In this document: piece by piece, positions 60,464-64,000 of the stretch | Layout: the number at the start of each line of letters is the position of its first letter | How positions within the stretch are numbered: position 1 is the stretch's first letter | NCBI GenBank assembly: GCA_964493785.1 | Contig: CAZBPM010000006.1 | Location: 1-64,000 of the forward strand | DNA from: Hyphomicrobium_A sp964493785 | GTDB taxonomy: Bacteria > Pseudomonadota > Alphaproteobacteria > Rhizobiales > Hyphomicrobiaceae | Length of the DNA: 64,000 bases | Direction of reading: 5' to 3' | The notes under the pieces: model-generated | Seen by the model: only the letters and a program-made list of their open reading frames with translations | The model's database searches: none | Told to the model about the DNA's origin: nothing | Program-made: the position numbers and the translations under genes

Positions 60464-60488
60464 GGAACTCGGGGGTTAGCGACGCGTT
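60464..60488 (+). promoter_or_regulatory. EcfG-type promoter for the second CsbD gene
   Basis: GGAAC, 16 bases, CGTT on the plus strand, a full match to the general-stress sigma consensus. It lies 49 bases upstream of the CsbD start. Confidence 0.75.
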
Positions 60489-60537
60489 GAATATATCTCG
60501 CACATCAGCGGGCATTCATCACAAGGAGCGCTTTCCC

Positions 60538-60753
60538 ATGGGCAGCACCGCAGACAAAGTCACCGGCTACGCCAATCAGGTTGCCGGGAATATCAAGCAG
60601 GGCGTCGGCAAAGCGGTCGGCTCGGAAGAGTTGCAGGTTAAGGGCGCCGTGCAGGATTTGAAGGGCAAGGCGCAAGTCGCCGTCGGCGACGTCAAGGAGA
60701 CGGTCAAGGACGGAGCCAACAAGGCTGCCGACGAGATCAACCGCAAGCTCTGA
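60538..60753 (+). CDS. CsbD family stress protein (second copy)
   Basis: A 71-residue protein almost the same as the one at 57124: MGSTADKVTGYANQVAGNIK, KAVGSEELQVKGAVQDLKGK and VKETVKDGANKAADEI. AAGGAG precedes the ATG at 60538. It has a full EcfG-type promoter upstream and a rho-independent terminator downstream. The two copies are on opposite strands about 3 kb apart. Confidence 0.92.
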   Translation: MGSTADKVTGYANQVAGNIKQGVGKAVGSEELQVKGAVQDLKGKAQVAVGDVKETVKDGANKAADEINRKL

Positions 60754-60778
60754 CGATAACCCCACGATAAGCGCGAAA

Positions 60779-60803
60779 GGCCGGTTCTAACGACCGGCCT
60801 TTT
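60779..60803 (+). terminator. Rho-independent terminator of the second CsbD gene
   Basis: GGCCGGT pairs with ACCGGCC around a 7-base loop, followed by TTTTCT. Confidence 0.85.
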
Positions 60804-60840
60804 CTGCATCCCGACCCGATCGCCAAACCCCGAGGACCCA

Positions 60841-61332
60841 ATGAAAATAGAAAAGCTCAGCGACCTGTTCCTGCACACCCTGCAGGACATCTACTATGCC
60901 GAGAACCACATCGTGAAAGCCTTGCCGAAGATGATCAAGGCATCCGATTCAAGCGAACTCGCCAAGGCATTCACTGATCATCTGGTGCAGACCAAGGAGC
61001 ACGTGACGCGACTGCAGCAGGTATTCCAGTTGCTCGATCGCAAGCCCAAGGCTGCCAAGTGCCCGGCAATTGACGGCATTCTCGACGAGGCCAAGGAATT
61101 GATGGGCGAGATCTCCGATCCCGACACCAAGGATGCCGCGATGATCGCCGCGGCGCAGGCGGTCGAGCATTACGAGATCACCCGCTACGGGACGCTCGTT
61201 GCGTGGGCCAATCTGCTCGGCTACAGCGCCGCGTCGAAGATCCTCGACAAGACCCTGAAGGAAGAGCATGCGGCCGATACAAAGCTGACGAAGATCGCCG
61301 TATCACACCTCAACGCCGAAGCCGTCGCGTAG
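60841..61332 (+). CDS. DUF892 (YciE/YciF) ferritin-like protein
   Basis: A 163-residue four-helix protein. It begins LSDLFLHTLQDIYYAENHIV and continues LQQVFQLLDRKPKAAKC, ending AAQAVEHYEITRYGTLVAWA and KTLKEEHAADTKLTKIA. The Glu and His residues at ferritin-like positions suggest a di-iron site. YciF-type proteins are stress induced; no enzyme activity is proven. GAGG precedes the ATG at 60841. It follows CsbD and its terminator, so its own promoter or read-through is needed. A terminator lies after it. Confidence 0.93.
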   Translation: MKIEKLSDLFLHTLQDIYYAENHIVKALPKMIKASDSSELAKAFTDHLVQTKEHVTRLQQVFQLLDRKPKAAKCPAIDGILDEAKELMGEISDPDTKDAAMIAAAQAVEHYEITRYGTLVAWANLLGYSAASKILDKTLKEEHAADTKLTKIAVSHLNAEAVA

Positions 61333-61358
61333 CCGACACGCGAGGCCGACACGAAAAA

Positions 61359-61390
61359 GCACCCGCGGCGGGCGCCACGGGTGCTCTTTT
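61359..61390 (+). terminator. Rho-independent terminator of the DUF892 gene
   Basis: GCACCCG at 61359-61365 pairs with CGGGTGC at 61378-61384, followed by TCTTTT. Confidence 0.85.
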
Positions 61391-61403
61391 ATTCTAGGCT
61401 GAA

Positions 61404-61607
61404 CTAATGAGCGCGCGCTGGCGTCGGTTTCTTTCCGCGCATCAGGAGAGCCAATACAAATCCCGCGCCGGCAGCGATGCCGACAGCTTGCAATGGATTG
61501 CGGGTTATAGCGGCAGCCACGTCGCTGTAGCGGTCGCTTGCGGCCTCAACGACCTCATTCATCGTCGAGCTAACAACTTCATTCATGGTTGGGGCGTCGA
61601 TGGTCAC
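61404..61607 (-). CDS. ElaB/YqjD/DUF883-like small membrane protein
   Basis: A 67-residue protein from GTG at 61607 with a perfect AGGAGG five bases ahead. The N-terminal half is helical and acidic (NEVVSSTMNEVVEAASDRYS); the C-terminal tail RNPLQAVGIAAGAGFVLALL is a single membrane helix with a Gly-zipper, followed by RGKK. This tail is diagnostic of the ElaB/YqjD family, which in E. coli ties ribosomes to the inner membrane in stationary phase. Preceded by an EcfG-type element. A longer open frame continues upstream but lacks support. Confidence 0.82.
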   Translation of the reverse strand: MTIDAPTMNEVVSSTMNEVVEAASDRYSDVAAAITRNPLQAVGIAAGAGFVLALLMRGKKPTPARAH

Positions 61608-61698
61608 GGGGACCTCCTGGTTCGGCAGCGCCTCACCGCAAGGGCAATCAGTTGCCCTCGCCGGATCAGACTTCGCCGCTTTGTCTGCGAGTTTTGAT

Positions 61699-61724
61699 AA
61701 CTTGCGAGGCCCACATGTAGTTCC
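61699..61724 (-). promoter_or_regulatory. EcfG-type promoter for the ElaB-like gene
   Basis: Minus strand: GGAAC, 17 bases, AGTT, 91 bases upstream of the GTG start. One base off the consensus and one base longer spacing than the other three copies. Confidence 0.5.
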
Positions 61725-61787
61725 GCGCTTGTCGGCGCGGCGTTGCCGCGTATTGCGCCGTGGGCGGAAGAGTGACAGGGTCGCACG

Positions 61788-62066
61788 ATGGTCAGCAAAC
61801 AGTTTGTACCGTTCGGCGGTGTCCATGGGTGGCTCGCCGACGTGACTGCATCGAAAAAGACGGGAAGCGGCAAATCCGGTTATGTGAAATCCGGGCTTGT
61901 AACGGAGAGCTACTACGTTGCAGAGCCGGATGAGTGGAGAGCATTGAACGCGATCCGCTCTCATGCGCGGGCCGGCAAAGACGCGACCCTCACACCTCGG
62001 CGATCCTTGTCACGCAACGAGATCACCCGACTTGGACTGAAGCCGGGTCAAGTCATGATGGCCTGA
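61788..62066 (+). CDS. Small hypothetical protein
   Basis: A 92-residue soluble, basic protein (SGYVKSGLVTESYYVAEPDE; RRSLSRNEITRLGLKPGQVM). AGGG lies before the ATG at 61788. No motif recognised. It is divergent from the ElaB-like gene, and it ends just before the convergent small-gene operon. Confidence 0.6.
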   Translation: MVSKQFVPFGGVHGWLADVTASKKTGSGKSGYVKSGLVTESYYVAEPDEWRALNAIRSHARAGKDATLTPRRSLSRNEITRLGLKPGQVMMA

Positions 62067-62090
62067 CGACATCGTCCGGCGCGCGCATAC

Positions 62091-62312
62091 TCACGCCGGC
62101 GAGGACGTCACCAAAAGCTCGCTCTCGCGAGCGATGCGCTCGAAGACTTCCGCAATCGTCTTGATGCGATAGAGACGCTCGCCTCCTTCGCTCGGCAGCA
62201 GCATCGTGATTTTGTAGGAGCGAGCCGAGGCGGCAACGCCACGCTGCGACGGCACAAAATCGACCATCTGGCCAACCCTGAACTTCGCCTTCGGGACTCT
62301 AGAGTTCGACAT
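62091..62312 (-). CDS. Small conserved hypothetical protein
   Basis: A 73-residue protein with beta-rich sequence (KFRVGQMVDFVPSQRGVAAS, SYKITMLLPSEGGERLYRIK) of a kind common in Rhizobiales with no known role. GGAGG precedes its ATG at 62312. Its start overlaps the end of the upstream gene by 14 bases, so it is the last gene of a tight three-gene operon. Confidence 0.75.
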   Translation of the reverse strand: MSNSRVPKAKFRVGQMVDFVPSQRGVAASARSYKITMLLPSEGGERLYRIKTIAEVFERIARESELLVTSSPA

Positions 62313-62574
62313 TGATTACCTCCACGTCTCGCGCCAACGCCGCTTCGAGATCGGCGGGGTCAACTTCTACAAGCCGTCGCGACACCAAGGCAATGTTCGA
62401 CCCTGGCAACTCGATAGTCGTCTTTGTACGCCTGTAGCCTATGAACGAAAGCCCTGAGACCTCCTCGCGAGATTCCTCGATCGCGTAGGTCCCCGCAGGG
62501 TAGGTCCCTTCGACGCCGTCGAGCGAAAACGGGCGCGTGAAGGTCACCGACGTCTGGCGTGAGGCTTCTGTCAT
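62299..62574 (-). CDS. Small conserved hypothetical protein
   Basis: A 91-residue, beta-rich protein (SVTFTRPFSLDGVEGTYPAG, SGLSFIGYRRTKTTIELPG) of unknown function. AAGGAAA precedes the ATG at 62574. The upstream gene ends at an ATGA overlap with this start, and the downstream gene starts inside its end. The three are clearly translated together. Confidence 0.75.
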   Translation of the reverse strand: MTEASRQTSVTFTRPFSLDGVEGTYPAGTYAIEESREEVSGLSFIGYRRTKTTIELPGSNIALVSRRLVEVDPADLEAALARDVEVINVEL

Positions 62575-62741
62575 AGGCGATTTCCTTCGTACGCGCGGAC
62601 GTCGGGCCGTCTCGCGGCCACAGCGCGAACCGGCACCATCCGCATGCGCGGCCGGGTATCGGTGAACGCCCTATAAGTCACATAGGCAATGGATACTGCC
62701 GAGAGGGCGAGCAAGACGATCAGGGATGGAATGGTCCACAT
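62571..62741 (-). CDS. 56-residue single-pass membrane protein
   Basis: A short gene: ATG at 62741 with AGGAAG five bases ahead, stop overlapping the next start (ATGA). The product is an N-terminal membrane helix (MWTIPSLIVLLALSAVSIAY) and a strongly basic tail with several Arg (RPRMRMVPVRAVAARRPDVR). It heads the operon with the two beta-rich small proteins and may anchor them at the membrane. No family recognised. Confidence 0.7.
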   Translation of the reverse strand: MWTIPSLIVLLALSAVSIAYVTYRAFTDTRPRMRMVPVRAVAARRPDVRAYEGNRL

Positions 62742-62839
62742 AGGAACTTCCTTTCAAGCGAAGCAAAGAGCCGATCATCTTCTGCGATCGGGAAGCAAGC
62801 TCTGCGACTCAGACGATGCGCGCGTTGCACTTCGAGAGT

Positions 62840-63100
62840 TCAGAAATCATCGGCGATCAGCTCGTAAGAGCCTTTGCGCCGACGCTCGTACACTTTGCGG
62901 GCAGCTTGCAAAATGCGTTGTCGATTTGCGTCGAAACTAGCAAGCAGCGATTGCTCGCCGGACGGCGCTCCAGCCGCGATTTTGGCCAGAGCGCTCTCCT
63001 CAAGGAAGAAGGGAACCTCCAGGGCACCGTCGCTGCCCCAGAAACGAACGCAGCGCCGCGTGGCGTCATAGCTGCGACTTTCATTTGGAAAATTCAGCAT
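62840..63100 (-). CDS. DUF1488 family protein
   Basis: An 86-residue protein that matches DUF1488: MLNFPNESRSYDATRRCVRF, then WGSDGALEVPFFLEESAL and a helical end (DANRQRILQAARKVYERR). Members are small, soluble and often stress related; role unknown. AGGAG precedes the ATG at 63100. It lies downstream of groEL on the same strand, about 70 bases away, so it may be expressed with it. Confidence 0.85.
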   Translation of the reverse strand: MLNFPNESRSYDATRRCVRFWGSDGALEVPFFLEESALAKIAAGAPSGEQSLLASFDANRQRILQAARKVYERRRKGSYELIADDF

Positions 63101-63171
63101 TCGCCACTCCTATTTTATCCAGACGACAAAGACTGCCGCGCGAGAACCCACGTCCTTCTTCATTGGCGGAC

Positions 63172-64000
63172 TTAGAAGTCCATCCCGCCGCCGCCCATCG
63201 GAGCATGTGCATGACCGGCGTTCTTGGCCGGGATGTCACCGATCATCGCTTCGGTGGTGATCAGCAGGCCCGCAACGGAAGCGGCGTCCTGCAGCGCGCA
63301 GCGCACCACCTTGGCCGGGTCGATGACACCTTGCGCGACGAGATCGCCGTAGGCGCCGGACTGGGCGTTGAAGCCGAACGCGTAGGAGGCGTTCTCGAGG
63401 ATCTTGCCGACGATCACCGAGCCGTCCTCACCCGCGTTGGTGAAGATCTGCCGCGATGGCGCCTGCAAGGCTTTGCGTACGATGCCGATGCCGGTCTTCT
63501 GATCATCGTTGGTGGGCTTGAGCGTTTCGAGAGCCTTCATGGCCCTCAGCAAGGCTACACCGCCGCCGGGGACGATGCCTTCTTCGACAGCAGCACGGGT
63601 GGCATGCAGCGCGTCGTCGACACGATCCTTGCGCTCCTTGACCTCGACTTCAGTCGCGCCGCCGACCTTGATAACCGCGACGCCACCAGACAGCTTGGCC
63701 AGCCGCTCCTGCAGCTTCTCCTTGTCGTAGTCCGAGGTCGTCTCCTCGATCTGCGCCTTCATCTGCTTGATGCGGGCCTCGATGTTGGCCTTCTTGCCGG
63801 CGCCGTCGACGATGGTCGTGTTCTCTTTGTCGATCGTTACCTTCTTGGCGCGGCCGAGCATGTCGAGAGTGACGTTCTCAAGCTTGATGCCGAGATCTTC
63901 GGAAACCGTCTGGCCGCCGGTGAGGATCGCGATGTCCTCCAGCATGGCCTTGCGGCGATCGCCGAAACCGGGAGCTTTCACGGCCGCGACCTTGAGGCCA
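63172..64000 (-). CDS. groEL: Chaperonin GroEL, C-terminal half (cut by window edge)
   Basis: The last 276 residues or so of GroEL; the gene continues past the window. Apical and intermediate segments KAPGFGDRRKAMLEDIAILT, GGVAVIKVGGATEVEVKERK, RVDDALHATRAAVEEGIVPG and GGVALLRA are present, followed by DPAKVVRCALQDAASVAGLL. It ends with the short GMGGGGMDF-type tail, here APMGGGGMDF. GroEL folds proteins in the cytoplasm with GroES. The start, promoter and any groES lie outside the window. Alphaproteobacteria often have several copies, so whether this is the main copy is unknown. Confidence 0.96.
   Translation of the reverse strand, partial: GLKVAAVKAPGFGDRRKAMLEDIAILTGGQTVSEDLGIKLENVTLDMLGRAKKVTIDKENTTIVDGAGKKANIEARIKQMKAQIEETTSDYDKEKLQERLAKLSGGVAVIKVGGATEVEVKERKDRVDDALHATRAAVEEGIVPGGGVALLRAMKALETLKPTNDDQKTGIGIVRKALQAPSRQIFTNAGEDGSVIVGKILENASYAFGFNAQSGAYGDLVAQGVIDPAKVVRCALQDAASVAGLLITTEAMIGDIPAKNAGHAHAPMGGGGMDF

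Overview
The window is GC-rich DNA from an alphaproteobacterium, most likely a Hyphomicrobiales (Rhizobiales) member near the Hyphomicrobium group. The evidence is the conserved rplM-rpsI-argC block beside a CoA-binding protein and an enoyl-CoA hydratase, Bpt-type leucyl-transferase, type 2 heme A synthase, a GcrA-type zinc motif, EcfG-type general-stress promoters, TonB receptors with Lys/Ala/Pro-rich N-terminal linkers, and Rhizobiales-type DUFs. It is a draft assembly: a run of ten N lies inside rpsI. I saw no rRNA, tRNA, insertion sequence, prophage or CRISPR array.

1-17.7 kb is mostly housekeeping and single-gene units: rimK, bpt, an M48 protease, two related Gly/Gln-rich low-complexity proteins with an AT-rich upstream region, a glutathione transferase, a CAP-domain protein, a TauE/SafE permease, a frameshifted small secreted protein, parC, a hemolysin-III protein, an exported peroxiredoxin, a DUF533 protein, a CoA-binding protein and an enoyl-CoA hydratase. 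18.1-22.2 kb holds rplM-rpsI, a TerC/YjbE transporter, argC and ctaA.

22.2-30.8 kb is a compact Wzx/Wzy-type exopolysaccharide locus (deacetylase, kinase-less Wzc-like protein, Wza-like lipoprotein, family-4 glycosyltransferase, initiating sugar-phosphate transferase, ligase/polymerase). Its content resembles holdfast or unipolar polysaccharide clusters. 30.8-37.2 kb is a divergent iron-type locus: DUF1513 and an imelysin on one arm; IrpA-type imelysin, a di-heme oxidoreductase and a third imelysin on the other.

37.3-48.4 kb is metabolic: an exported Ntn hydrolase, pgi-tal, an aldo/keto reductase, a TetR-linked lipid-type group (SDR, TetR, thioesterase, divergent thiolase) sharing a 14-bp near-palindrome, and an FdhF/YdeP molybdopterin oxidoreductase. 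49.4-55.8 kb is metal-chelate uptake: a BtuB-like receptor under a cobalamin riboswitch, a PepSY membrane protein and a siderophore receptor.

56-63.1 kb is an accessory island of small, stress-type genes: mini DNA ligase, two CsbD proteins, transglutaminase, DUF892, ElaB/DUF883-like, GcrA-like, DUF1488 and overlapping small ORFs. Four of its transcription units carry GGAAC-N16/17-(C/A)GTT elements, so it looks like a PhyR/EcfG general stress regulon. The window ends inside groEL.
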